Part shown: positions 1 to 12,199 of the stretch, in pieces | Numbering within the stretch: the first letter of the stretch is position 1 | Layout of the letters: every line of letters begins with the position of its first letter | Assembly (NCBI GenBank): GCA_041563675.1 | Contig: JBFGRM010000004.1 | Location: 1-32,573 of the forward strand | From: JBFGRM01 sp041563675 | GTDB taxonomy: Bacteria; Nitrospirota; Nitrospiria; Nitrospirales; Nitrospiraceae | Length of the DNA: 32,573 bases | Direction: 5' to 3' | The notes under the pieces: generated by a model | Database searches by the model: none | Told to the model about the DNA's origin: nothing | The model's input: only the letters and a program-made list of their open reading frames with translations | Translations under genes and position numbers: made by a program

Positions 1-2
1 GC

Positions 3-4529
<4,527 letters not shown>

Positions 4530-4575
4530 CGAATTAAGAAGGAAAAATTAAAAAGGAAAAAAAGAGAACGAGAGT

Positions 4576-6012
4576 ATGGCGGATCCCAAAGGCTTCATGA
4601 AGTATACCCGTGAGGGGCCGAAGCGGCGCCCGGTGGACTTGCGCGTCCTGGACTGGAAGGAGTTCTACGAGCCCTTTTCCGAGGACAAACTCCGCCAGCA
4701 GGGGGCGCGGTGCATGGATTGCGGTGTGCCCTTCTGCCAAAGCAACACCGGGTGCCCGGTGGTGAATCTCATTCCCGAGTGGAATGACCTGGTGCATCGC
4801 GGCCGCTGGAAGGATGCGCTCAAGGCGTTGCACACGACGAACAATTTCCCCGAGTTCACCGGACGGCTCTGCCCTGCACCCTGCGAATCGGCCTGCGTCC
4901 TGGGCATCAACAGCGACCCCGTGTCGATTCGGGTCATCGAGTGGAACATCATCGACAAAGGGTTTGATGAGGGCTGGGTGGACCCGGTGCTGCCGGCCCT
5001 GCGGACGGGCAAGCGGGTCGCCGTCGTGGGCTCCGGCCCCGCCGGCCTGGCCGCGGCGCAACAGCTCGCCCGCGCCGGGCACACGGTCACGGTGCTGGAA
5101 AAAGCCGACCGGATCGGCGGCTTGCTGCGTTACGGGATCCCCGACTTCAAGATGGAAAAGTGGGTCATCGACCGTCGCCTCCAGCAGATGGAGGCGGAAG
5201 GGGTGGAATTCAAGACCGGCGTGCACGTGGGCATCGACGTGGATGTGGCGTCCTTGCGCCGCGAGTATGACGCCGTCTGCCTGACGACCGGGGCGGAGCA
5301 GGCGCGCGAGCTGCCCGTGCCCGGCCGGGAGCTCAAGGGGATTCACCCGGCGATGGAGTACCTGACCCAGCAGAACAAGCGGAACGCCGGTGACCGGATC
5401 ACCGCTGAGCCGATCACCGCCGAGGGCAAGCGGGTGGTCATCATCGGCGGCGGGGATACGGGGTCGGACTGCCTCGGCACCACGCACCGCCAGGGGTGCG
5501 CCGAGGTCCATCAGTTCGAGTTACTGCCCGAGCCGCCCCCCGCTCGGGCGGCCAGCACGCCCTGGCCGCTCTGGCCGATGCAATTGCGCACGTCCCACGC
5601 CCATGAGGAGGGATGCGATCGCCAGTGGAGCGTTTCCACGAGCGGGTTCACCGGCCGGGGCGGGCAGGTGAGCAAGCTCCATGCGCAGCGGGTGGCCTTC
5701 GAGAATGGGAAGTTCCAGCCGGTGCCGGACTCCGAGCTGGAGATGGACGTGGATTTGGTCCTCCTGGCGATGGGCTTCACCGGTCCCGTGAAGAACGATC
5801 TGCTCGATCACATGGGCGTGAGCTACGATGCGCGGGGCAACATCGCCGTCGACGACGACTTCATGACCAGTGTCGAAGGTGTCTTTGCCGGCGGCGATTG
5901 CAAGCGCGGCGCCTCGCTCATTGTCTGGGCGATTGCGGAAGGCCGGAAAGTGGCGGCGGGTGTCGAGCGGTACTTGCGATCCGGGCGATCGGCCAGGCGC
6001 GCGGCGGCGTAG
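4576..6012 (+). CDS. gltD: Glutamate synthase small subunit (FAD/NADPH, 4Fe-4S)
   Basis: Small subunit of NADPH-dependent glutamate synthase; it oxidises NADPH and feeds electrons through FAD and two 4Fe-4S clusters to GltB. At 478 aa it is normal length. The N-terminal cysteine clusters (CMDCGVPFC, then GCP, then LCPAPCESAC) are the two iron-sulfur sites. A first dinucleotide fold, VVGSGPAGLAAAQQL, is followed by a second, IIGGGDTGSDC, for FAD and NADPH. The C-terminal GVFAGGDCKRG is the usual FAD-binding closing motif. The ATG at 4576 follows an A-rich 46-nt spacer after gltB (4530-4575) with several GGA-type purine tracts, so the exact ribosome-binding site is not clear-cut. No lesion is visible. 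Confidence 0.97.
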   Translation: MADPKGFMKYTREGPKRRPVDLRVLDWKEFYEPFSEDKLRQQGARCMDCGVPFCQSNTGCPVVNLIPEWNDLVHRGRWKDALKALHTTNNFPEFTGRLCPAPCESACVLGINSDPVSIRVIEWNIIDKGFDEGWVDPVLPALRTGKRVAVVGSGPAGLAAAQQLARAGHTVTVLEKADRIGGLLRYGIPDFKMEKWVIDRRLQQMEAEGVEFKTGVHVGIDVDVASLRREYDAVCLTTGAEQARELPVPGRELKGIHPAMEYLTQQNKRNAGDRITAEPITAEGKRVVIIGGGDTGSDCLGTTHRQGCAEVHQFELLPEPPPARAASTPWPLWPMQLRTSHAHEEGCDRQWSVSTSGFTGRGGQVSKLHAQRVAFENGKFQPVPDSELEMDVDLVLLAMGFTGPVKNDLLDHMGVSYDARGNIAVDDDFMTSVEGVFAGGDCKRGASLIVWAIAEGRKVAAGVERYLRSGRSARRAAA

Positions 6013-6186
6013 CCCGGCCTCCCCTTCCCTCCCCAACGCGTTCCTCTCCAGTCACGGGTCGTGGACGGACTTCGGTCGAGCTTGGCGTGATGCACGCTCC
6101 CTCACGCTCAGGGCCGACCCGGACGGGTCAGCGCTTGCTCCCCACACCGGCCGATCCATCCCGTGGAGGAACGCGAGCAATCACCC

Positions 6187-7284
6187 ATGAAGCGAGCGGT
6201 CAAGATTTGCGTGAGTGGCGTCCTGCTGGTGGGCCTGCCGCTCCTCGGCGTGTTTCTGGCGGGCGAGCCGCTCGACCGCTATCTCGAGTTCCCCCCCACG
6301 ACCCGCTACGTCGACCACGCCGCGTTTTCCTGGACCGCGTTTGCCGGGGTGTTCCTCTTTCTCGCCCTCGTGACCGTGCCCTTCTTGATCGTGGCTGTGG
6401 ATGCACCGAAGCTTCCCCGCGTCTACCTCGTGCAGCTGCGCTCGTTCCCCTGGTGGGGATGGCTCGGCATCCTGTGGCTCGCCCTCGCCTGGGTTCTGGC
6501 ATGGACGCGACTGCCATGGGTCGGCGTCGTGCAGTCCCACACATTCACGCCGCTCTGGCTCGGCTACATCGTCGTGGTCAACGCCGTGACGTTCGAGCGG
6601 ACGGGCCACTGTCTGTTGCGCGATCGCACGGGGTACTTCGTGGCGCTCTTTCCGTTGAGCGCGTTGTTCTGGTGGTTTTTCGAGTACCTGAACCGGTTCG
6701 TTCAGAACTGGTACTACGTTGGCGTGACGGAGTTCAGCGCGCTGGAGTACTTTTTCTATGCCACCCTCCCGTTCTCCACTGTCCTGCCGGCCGTCCTGAG
6801 CACGATCGAGTGTCTGGAGTCTTTCTCGGGCTTGGATCGGGCGTTTCGTGACCTGTGGGTGATCGAGCTCAAGCACGGGACCGCGCTGGGGTGGGCCTGC
6901 CTTCTGCTTTCCTGCGCCAGCTTGACGGCGATCGGCATCTGGCCAAATATCCTTTTCCCATTGGTGTGGATCTCGCCCTTTCTGGTCATTCTTTCGTTGC
7001 AAGCCGTGCTGGGCGAGGAGACGATCCTCTCAGGGCTGACGGAAGGGGATTGGAGACCGGTCTGGCTGCCCGCCCTGGCCGGCCTCACCTGCGGTTTCTT
7101 CTGGGAGCTGTGGAACTCCCAAAGCCTGGCGCATTGGGAGTACGCCGTGCCCTATGTGCATCGATTCCAACTCTTTGAGATGCCGTTGCTGGGTTACGCC
7201 GGCTATCTTCCGTTCGGGCTGGAATGTGTCGTCGTCGCCCAGCTCCTCTCCCCGCGCAAGGAAGTGACCGGCAAAAGCATCTAG
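6187..7284 (+). CDS. Polytopic inner-membrane protein of unknown function
   Basis: I do not recognise the family. The 365-residue product is strongly hydrophobic, with roughly nine or ten predicted membrane segments: about residues 8-26, 47-72, 90-108, 120-137, 152-170, 185-205, 230-250, 255-275, 293-310 and 337-356. Loops are rich in Trp and Tyr; one loop has the motif EYLNRFVQNWYY and the last segment contains GYLPFGLEC. No transporter signature or obvious catalytic motif is seen. I chose ATG 6187, where the hydrophobic segment follows a short basic leader. A GTG at 6163 would add eight residues but overlaps the only GGAGG (6165-6169), which would be its own ribosome-binding region for 6187 (spacing 17, longer than usual). 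It lies downstream of gltD with a 174-nt gap and is probably transcribed on its own or by read-through. Confidence 0.8.
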   Translation: MKRAVKICVSGVLLVGLPLLGVFLAGEPLDRYLEFPPTTRYVDHAAFSWTAFAGVFLFLALVTVPFLIVAVDAPKLPRVYLVQLRSFPWWGWLGILWLALAWVLAWTRLPWVGVVQSHTFTPLWLGYIVVVNAVTFERTGHCLLRDRTGYFVALFPLSALFWWFFEYLNRFVQNWYYVGVTEFSALEYFFYATLPFSTVLPAVLSTIECLESFSGLDRAFRDLWVIELKHGTALGWACLLLSCASLTAIGIWPNILFPLVWISPFLVILSLQAVLGEETILSGLTEGDWRPVWLPALAGLTCGFFWELWNSQSLAHWEYAVPYVHRFQLFEMPLLGYAGYLPFGLECVVVAQLLSPRKEVTGKSI

Positions 7285-7316
7285 CGTCCTGAGTCTGGGG
7301 TGCGCTCCATCTCACC

Positions 7317-7527
7317 GGCGCGGGGGGCACGCCTGTCCTGCTCAGCGCTTCGGTTCGACCGCACTAACCGCTCGCATCCGCTCGGCTGCGGAACTCGCGC
7401 CAACCCGAGGCTGCGCCGGGCTGGCGCTCACACAGTCCTCGCCGTCCGCTTCGCGGACCGCGTCTGCTCGGGAAGTGCGGGTCCCGAACCTCCGCGATCC
7501 GCGACGCCAGGCGTGCCCCCCGGCGCC
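7317..7527. repeat. Large imperfect palindrome with about 19-bp terminal inverted repeats (MITE-like)
   Basis: The left arm 7317-7335 (GGCGCGGGGGGCACGCCTG) matches the reverse complement of the right arm 7508-7527 with one extra base. Similarity continues inward with gaps (for example GGTTCG and CCGCACT on both sides). It holds nested hairpins: GTCCGC-TTC-GCGGAC (7444-7458) and, at the centre, GCCAACCCG (7399-7407) with CGGGCTGGC (7417-7425). Size and architecture resemble the element at 13522-13722, although the sequences differ. No target-site duplication is obvious. Confidence 0.6.
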
Positions 7528-7560
7528 GCGGTGCATATAGCTCCGCTCCGAGCGTCGGGT

Positions 7561-7630
7561 GGAAGGGCAGGCCCCTTCGACTCGGCCCATAAGAAGGCCT
7601 CGCTCAGGGCAGGGGCGACGGCGGCTATCC
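7561..7630 (-). repeat. Dispersed 70-bp repeat, copy 1 (reverse orientation)
   Basis: The reverse complement of this segment aligns over its whole length with 28860-28929, with a few substitutions and two small indels. The best conserved blocks are CCTGAGCGAGGCC and GGCCGAGTCGAAGGG followed by CCTGCCCTTCC. The shared blocks resemble the short CCTGAGC...TCGAAGGG palindromic motif also present at 11429-11448. Confidence 0.75.
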
Positions 7631-7876
7631 AGGACCTCCTGACTCCGCCCCAATGCAGCTACTGTCCCCATCTGAGGCGCCTGCCCCGAGCCCTGCCGAG
7701 GGGCCGCGGCCAATCACTGACTGTCATTGCTGCCACTCTCCAACGCATAAACATGGCAACGCCGGAGCGGCTGTCCTTCGCCACCCGACGCCTCCGTTGT
7801 TTCGGAAGCGTGGCCCCCAGAGGCGCGGCAGCAATGGTCGGGCGCGTCCCTCGTGTCAGACCGGAATGCTGAGGGC

Positions 7877-9370
7877 TTAGCGGACGCTGACGAAGCGGTC
7901 CTGCGCGAAGGTGCGGAGGCGGTCGATGTCTTCGCGGCGGGAGACGGAGAGCGGGACGGTCTGCCGGATCTCATCCAGAAGCAGGTCGGTGTCGAGCGCG
8001 CGTTTCTGGTGCAGGGCGCGGTACAGCGCGCTGATCACGGCTTGCTCGATCTCCGCGCCGCTGAATCCCTCGGAGGCCTGGACGATCTCCTGCACACGGA
8101 ACACATCGGGATCCTGTTTGCGCAGCCGCAAGTGAATCGCCAGGATGGTGTCCCGCTCCTCCGCGTTGGGCAAGTCGACGAAGAAAATCTCGTCGAACCG
8201 TCCCTTCCGCATCAGCTCCGGCGGGAGCGCCGACAGGTCGTTCGCCGTCGCGACGACGAAGACTCCCTCCTTCTTCTCCTGCAGCCAGGTGAGGAACGCC
8301 CCGAACATCCGCAATCCCACACCCCCGTCGGCTTCCCCTCCCGAGGTCGAGCTCAAGCCTTTCTCGATCTCGTCGAGCCAGAGCACGGAAGGCGCGATGC
8401 TTTCCGCCATCGCGATAGCCCGCCGGAAGTTCTTTTCGGTCTCACCGACGTATTTGTCGTAGAGCCTGCCCATGTCCAGCTTCAGAAGCGGCATCTTCCA
8501 TTGCTTGGCCGTGACCTTGGCGGCCAGGGACTTTCCGCAGCCCTGGACGCCGACCAGGAGAATCCCCTTCGGAGGATTCAGGTTGAGAGCCCGGGCCTCC
8601 TTGGTGAACCCGACCGCCGCACGATCCAGCCACTCTTTCAAGGCTTGGAACCCGCCCAACTCGAATTGATTATCCTCCAAGGGATAGTATTCGAGCAGCC
8701 CGCCCTCACGGACGATCTGCACCTTCCGTTGTATTACGGCCTGAATGGCTTTCGAGGTCAGACCCCCATCCTCGATGATCGCGTGCGAGACGGCTTGTCG
8801 CGCCTGGTTCAGCGTGAGCCCCCTCAGCGCCCGGATCAGTTGCTCCTCCTCCTGACCCGAGAACAATAGGTTTTGACGCAGGGAGCCGTTCAGGGATCGG
8901 GTGACCGTCCTCAGGACCGTCGTCAGCTCCTCAGGACCGGGCAGGCACAGCTCATACCGCACCGCCTGTGCCTCGATCTCGGAAGGGAGGGCCACATGGG
9001 CTCCGGTCAAGACGAGCGCCGATCGCGTTCGGGCGTAGCGATGGGTGAGCTCACGAAATTGCCGCGCGGCGGGGGCCTCCGCCAGATGCGGGGCAAAATC
9101 CTTGAGGAGAAAGATGCCCTCGACTGTCAGGCTCTTGAGGTGGCTCAACAGGTCCATGGGATTCACGGTGACGCCATGGCGGGTCGCTGGTGTGAGATCT
9201 CGGGTGAGGCCCTGCGTCAGCGACCACTGGAAGAATTGCAGGCGAGCTTGCGTCGCCACCGAGGCGAGCAGTTCCTTGACGCGCTCCTCCTCGACCGTTT
9301 CGATCACGATGACGGGATGGAAGGAGAGGACCAGCGCCTTGATGTCGTGCACGCTCGTGGACAGCGTCAT
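7877..9370 (-). CDS. Ycf46-like AAA+ ATPase
   Basis: A 497-residue AAA+ ATPase resembling the cyanobacterial/plastid Ycf46 family, whose role is unsettled. Residues 1-230 form a family-specific N-terminal region. The AAA+ module carries Walker A GVQGCGKS (274-281), Walker B VLWLDE (329-334), sensor-1 ATAND (374-378) and the second region of homology ending in RKGRFDEI (R388/R391), so ATP hydrolysis looks intact. The C-terminus has the usual AAA lid helix (FSGAEIEQAVISAL). The start is ATG 9370, giving MTLSTSVHDI; an in-frame ATG at 9415 would add 15 Cys/Pro-rich residues and overlap the upstream gene. It lies 19 nt downstream of the PD-(D/E)XK-like gene, suggesting co-transcription and perhaps a joint function. 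No clear Shine-Dalgarno sequence is seen, so coupling to the upstream gene is possible. Confidence 0.88.
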   Translation of the reverse strand: MTLSTSVHDIKALVLSFHPVIVIETVEEERVKELLASVATQARLQFFQWSLTQGLTRDLTPATRHGVTVNPMDLLSHLKSLTVEGIFLLKDFAPHLAEAPAARQFRELTHRYARTRSALVLTGAHVALPSEIEAQAVRYELCLPGPEELTTVLRTVTRSLNGSLRQNLLFSGQEEEQLIRALRGLTLNQARQAVSHAIIEDGGLTSKAIQAVIQRKVQIVREGGLLEYYPLEDNQFELGGFQALKEWLDRAAVGFTKEARALNLNPPKGILLVGVQGCGKSLAAKVTAKQWKMPLLKLDMGRLYDKYVGETEKNFRRAIAMAESIAPSVLWLDEIEKGLSSTSGGEADGGVGLRMFGAFLTWLQEKKEGVFVVATANDLSALPPELMRKGRFDEIFFVDLPNAEERDTILAIHLRLRKQDPDVFRVQEIVQASEGFSGAEIEQAVISALYRALHQKRALDTDLLLDEIRQTVPLSVSRREDIDRLRTFAQDRFVSVR

Positions 9371-9389
9371 GGTGGTCGATGCTGGGGGA

Positions 9390-10430
9390 CTATTTCGGCA
9401 GAATGTGCACCTCACCCTTGCCGCGGGTGTCGGTGCTCATCAGGTCGGCTTCGAGGCGACGCGGGGTGCCGATTCGGCCCTCCGGGTCGTAGATGAAGCC
9501 AAACAGGCTCTTACAATCGGCCCGACCCGTGTATCGTTTGGCGGCGGCCGTCCAGAAATCCGTGACCTCGCTGGCTCCCATGCCGCGCCGGGTCTTGGTC
9601 GACACGATCACGACCCCGACGGGCTGGACGATCACGTCCGCCTGCGTGGAGCCTCCGGCGTTGGGGGGTGTCCATTCCTCCGGCACGACGTCGTCGAATT
9701 CCACGTGCAGCAAGGCGCGTAGCAGGTCGCGGACGTCGAACTCATCCTCGACCTCGAATGGTGGCCTGCCCTCGCTCCGCTCACGAAGCTGCCTGACGAC
9801 ACCGTGGAACGTTGTGCAGATGTTTCGTATGCGGGTCAGCACGTCCGCCAGGTTCGTCGTGCCCTGACGCGTGGCGGCGTTCGCTGGCGCCGGCTGTCGC
9901 TGGGGCTCCCTCGCCGGAGCCGCAGAGCTTTGACGTTGCGCCGCGGCCGCGGCCGCGGCAGACGCCGCCTCGGCGGAAGGCCGAGAAGGAGACACCGTCT
10001 TGGCGGGTTGGCGCGGCGTTCCAGCGCGGGGCGTCTTGATCTCGGGCTCGCCTGTGTTGATCGCGGGGGGCGGACGTCTTGCCGGGCGCGGCTTGCCGAG
10101 GAGAACCGCTTCCTCTTCCTCGAGCGACTGGATGAGATCCTGAAGGATGGCGATTGTGCGGCCGATGGCCGGACGACTGGTGGAGTCGATCGTCAACGCC
10201 CCGTGTGCCTGAAACTCGCTCGACTTGCCGCCGAAAATGTCTCGGATGGTCTCCCGCACGCCGAGCTCGACCTTGACCCGGAGCGCGTCGATATAGGGTA
10301 GGCCCTCCTGCATCAGCTCCTGAACCTGCTCGATCCGCTCATCGAGCTTCGCGATGTGCTGGCGGATCTCGCTGACTGAGGGAAACCGGGCCTGACCCGG
10401 TTGAGAGGGCTGTGTTTTCCCCTTTGCCAT
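9390..10430 (-). CDS. AHJR-like PD-(D/E)XK-fold protein with degenerate active site
   Basis: 346 residues. The N-terminal part (about 15-120) is helical and charged, then comes a low-complexity Ala/Pro/Gln linker (about 130-205). The C-terminal domain (about 215-346) resembles what I remember of the AHJR-type restriction-endonuclease-like family: FDVRDLLRALLHVEFDDV, PEEWTP.AGGS, and the closing YDPEGRIGTPRRLEADL. In that family an Asp is followed eleven residues later by E-x-K. Here D265 is kept, but an ungapped alignment anchored on P270 and on T280-R281 and G283 puts Val276 and Thr278 at the Glu and Lys positions; a Lys sits one residue late (K279). The nuclease activity is therefore doubtful. 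The start is taken as ATG 10430 (MAKGKTQ). A GTG at 10487 has a GGGGGAGG tract immediately upstream but spaced very closely. The AAA+ gene follows at 19 nt. Confidence 0.75.
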   Translation of the reverse strand: MAKGKTQPSQPGQARFPSVSEIRQHIAKLDERIEQVQELMQEGLPYIDALRVKVELGVRETIRDIFGGKSSEFQAHGALTIDSTSRPAIGRTIAILQDLIQSLEEEEAVLLGKPRPARRPPPAINTGEPEIKTPRAGTPRQPAKTVSPSRPSAEAASAAAAAAAQRQSSAAPAREPQRQPAPANAATRQGTTNLADVLTRIRNICTTFHGVVRQLRERSEGRPPFEVEDEFDVRDLLRALLHVEFDDVVPEEWTPPNAGGSTQADVIVQPVGVVIVSTKTRRGMGASEVTDFWTAAAKRYTGRADCKSLFGFIYDPEGRIGTPRRLEADLMSTDTRGKGEVHILPK

Positions 10431-10740
10431 GGTCGCGTCGAGCTCGGTGAATCCAAAGACACGGGTGCCCTCGCGGGCTGCCCGCACGCCTCCCCCGGCC
10501 CTCTGGCCGCGCAGGGAGCTCCACTAATCAGGTAGCATAGGCCGGCCAGAGTGCAAAAAAGATTCGTTTTTCGGGAAGCCAGGTTGGCGGCCTTCTGCCC
10601 GAACTCGGCCGAAAATCACCTGCTCACCCGGGCCCTCCACGGCTCCGGGGGAGAGGGGGATCGCTTGAGGAGTCACCGGGGGACGGTGTGGGACAGGACC
10701 CGAGTTGACCCGGTGCAAGAGTGGACGATATGGTGCCCAC
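10431..10740. other. Divergent intergenic region
   Basis: About 310 bases (250 if the GTG at 10487 is the true start of the minus-strand gene) lie between divergent genes. I see a possible plus-strand promoter at its right edge (10705-10734) but no convincing minus-strand promoter, no conserved ORF and no strong hairpin. Confidence 0.5.
10705..10734 (+). promoter_or_regulatory. Possible sigma70 promoter giving a leaderless transcript
   Basis: TTGACC (10705-10710), an 18-nt spacer and TATGGT (10729-10734). Transcription would begin within about one base of the ATG at 10741, and that ATG has no Shine-Dalgarno sequence. The -10 box is only a partial match. Confidence 0.35.
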
Positions 10741-11388
10741 ATGAGTGCCAGGACCGCATGCGCCGCGCTGATCATCCTGTGCGCGGGCTTGCTTGGAACC
10801 GGATCGCCTGGCATCGGGTCGACTCCACAGACGCCGGAGGTGCCGCGCAGCATTCCACCGGAGGAGTACCCGATCTATAACCTGGTCATCACCAGCAAGT
10901 TTCTCACCTCCAGGACCCAACTGGTCGTGATCCGGAACCTGACCGCCACCCGGCTCGGACCCTTCACGGACAAGCCCCCGAGCCGAGAGTTCCTTGTCGC
11001 GAACGAGTTCTTCGGTCGACCCCTGGCCCCTGATCTGATCAGTGATTTCGTCCACAAAATGGAACGTCCCTCCCGCCTCGAACGCGCCCTCACCCTGGGC
11101 GTGCCCTATCAGCTTATCCGCGAGGAGGACGGGGAGGATCGCCGCGCATCGGTGGCCCCGATCCCGGCACGACGCACCCAGGGAGGGCAACCGGACGGTC
11201 CCCCGATCGTCGTCGGTCTCCTCGAGCTGTCCCGCGTCGGGTTCAACCTGCGCGAAAACGAGGCCCTGGTTTACGTCGGCATCAATCGTCCTGATGGCAC
11301 GGGCGCGGGCTTCTTGGTCTGGCTGCATCGAACGGGGCGGGCCTGGCGTCTCACCGATACCGAGGTGTTATGGACCGCGAGGCCGTAG
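10741..11388 (+). CDS. Secreted protein of unknown function
   Basis: 215 residues from ATG 10741. The N-terminus (MSARTACAALIILCAGLLG) is a Sec signal peptide with a short basic start, a hydrophobic core and small residues before a likely cleavage near residue 20-25. The Cys in the core does not sit in a good lipobox, so a soluble periplasmic product is more likely than a lipoprotein. The mature part has alternating hydrophobic strands (YNLVITSKFL, TQLVVIRNLTATRL) and a C-terminal strand-rich region (LVYVGINRPDGTGAGFLVWLHR). I do not recognise a family. An upstream in-frame TTG (10705) would only add a non-signal extension. The MBL-fold gene follows after 89 nt. Confidence 0.7.
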   Translation: MSARTACAALIILCAGLLGTGSPGIGSTPQTPEVPRSIPPEEYPIYNLVITSKFLTSRTQLVVIRNLTATRLGPFTDKPPSREFLVANEFFGRPLAPDLISDFVHKMERPSRLERALTLGVPYQLIREEDGEDRRASVAPIPARRTQGGQPDGPPIVVGLLELSRVGFNLRENEALVYVGINRPDGTGAGFLVWLHRTGRAWRLTDTEVLWTARP

Positions 11389-11425
11389 TAGAATGCGCAC
11401 CACAGAAGACGTGAGGCTTTTCGAC

Positions 11426-11459
11426 AAGCCCTTCGACAGGCTCAGGGCTGACTCAGGGG
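11426..11459. repeat. Short dispersed palindromic repeat (CCTTCGACAGGCTCAGGG type)
   Basis: CCTTCGACAGGCTCAGGG lies within the intergenic region just ahead of the MBL-fold gene, flanked by AAGC and GCTGACTCAGGGG. GCCCT/AGGGC form a short stem. The motif resembles the conserved cores (TCGAAGGG, CCTGAGC) of the 70-bp repeat copies at 7561-7630 and 28860-28929, and similar short motifs are widely scattered in bacterial intergenic DNA. Confidence 0.5.
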
Positions 11460-11477
11460 AGGCGTTAGGCGTCAAAC

Positions 11478-12107
11478 TTGATTATTCAAAGCTTTCCAGT
11501 GCCGCCATTGGGCTGCAATTGCTCAATCATCGGTGATCCCGCCACTGGCCAGGCCCTCGTGGTCGACCCGGGCGGAGCCCACGAGCGCATCTTGCGCGCC
11601 GTGCAAGACCTCGGTCTCACGGTCGTGACCGTGCTCCATACCCATGCCCATTTCGATCACTTTCTGGCATCGGGTGAAATGAAAAAGGCCACGGGCGCCA
11701 CCCTCTGCCTGCATCCGGAGGATCGTTTTCTCTGGGAGGCGCTGGAGATGCAGTGCCAGGCCTTCGGGGTGCCTTACGTGCCGGTCCCGCCACCGGACCA
11801 GTGGCTCAAGGACGAGGAGAAGCTCACCGTCGGAGGGGTCGAGGGGCTCGCGCTGCACACCCCGGGTCATACGCCGGGATCGATGTGCTTCCATTTTCCG
11901 AAAGAGGAGCTCCTCATCGCCGGCGATACGCTCTTTCGGAGCGGCATCGGACGGACGGATTTGTGGGGCGGGAGCTTTCGCGCCATCGAGGCATCCATCC
12001 GTGAGCGGTTGTACACGATGAACGAGCGTACACGCGTGATCACGGGGCATGGCGAGGAGACGGAAATCGGGCTGGAACGCGAGTATAATCCCTTCGTCAG
12101 GGCATGA
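11478..12107 (+). CDS. MBL-fold metallo-hydrolase, glyoxalase II-like
   Basis: 209 residues of the metallo-beta-lactamase fold. The metal site is visible: HTHAHFDH (H56, H58, D60, H61), a later His in TPGHTPGS, the bridging Asp in AGDTLF and the last His in TGHGEE. Members of this small subgroup hydrolyse thioesters such as S-lactoylglutathione or related substrates; the exact substrate cannot be read from sequence. The start is TTG 11478: an in-frame TAG at 11466-11468 rules out any start further upstream, and MIIQSFPVPPLGCNCSIIGD matches the usual N-terminal strand. A GGGGAGG tract lies about 14 nt upstream. It is cytoplasmic, with no signal peptide. It precedes an exported BFN-domain gene on the same strand. 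Confidence 0.88.
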   Translation: MIIQSFPVPPLGCNCSIIGDPATGQALVVDPGGAHERILRAVQDLGLTVVTVLHTHAHFDHFLASGEMKKATGATLCLHPEDRFLWEALEMQCQAFGVPYVPVPPPDQWLKDEEKLTVGGVEGLALHTPGHTPGSMCFHFPKEELLIAGDTLFRSGIGRTDLWGGSFRAIEASIRERLYTMNERTRVITGHGEETEIGLEREYNPFVRA

Positions 12108-12187
12108 CCGATCGCGGCCGTCAAGTCCCTGGCCGGAGTGACCGAGGCCGGCGGAGCTTCTCGGGCACCAACCGCCGGGCCTCACAA

Positions 12188-12194
12188 GAGGAGG
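12188..12194 (+). promoter_or_regulatory. Shine-Dalgarno fixing the start of the BFN-domain gene
   Basis: GAGGAGG lies 5 nt before ATG 12200. It favours this start over the ATG at 12104 that overlaps the previous stop codon, and the shorter start places a signal peptide at the N-terminus. Confidence 0.8.
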
Positions 12195-12199
12195 ACAGT

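Larger units (their letters stand above)
7285..7876. other. Gene-poor intergenic region between convergent genes
   Basis: 592 bases separate the membrane-protein gene (+) from the AAA+ gene (-). Open frames here (for example 7300-7872) have no recognisable content and follow the high-GC, stop-poor composition. The region is instead dense in inverted repeats: a 211-bp imperfect palindrome (7317-7527), a 70-bp dispersed repeat copy (7561-7630), and a 10-bp perfect inverted repeat CATTGCTGCC/GGCAGCAATG (7725-7734 and 7827-7836). It looks like an accumulation site for small non-coding elements. Confidence 0.7.

Noticed and set aside
7300..7872. A 190-residue open frame in the palindromic intergenic region
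   Set aside because: No start signal or family resemblance; it runs through inverted repeats.
7853..8869. A 338-residue plus-strand open frame
   Set aside because: Antisense to the AAA+ gene, whose Walker A, Walker B and sensor motifs are clear on the minus strand.
10524..10880. Short open frames on both strands around 10.5-10.9 kb
   Set aside because: No motifs, and they overlap the signal peptide start of the secreted-protein gene and the divergent intergenic region.
12104..12199. Longer N-terminus for the BFN-domain protein from the ATGA overlap at 12104
   Set aside because: It would put 32 Arg/Ser-rich residues ahead of a clear signal peptide, and GAGGAGG supports ATG 12200.
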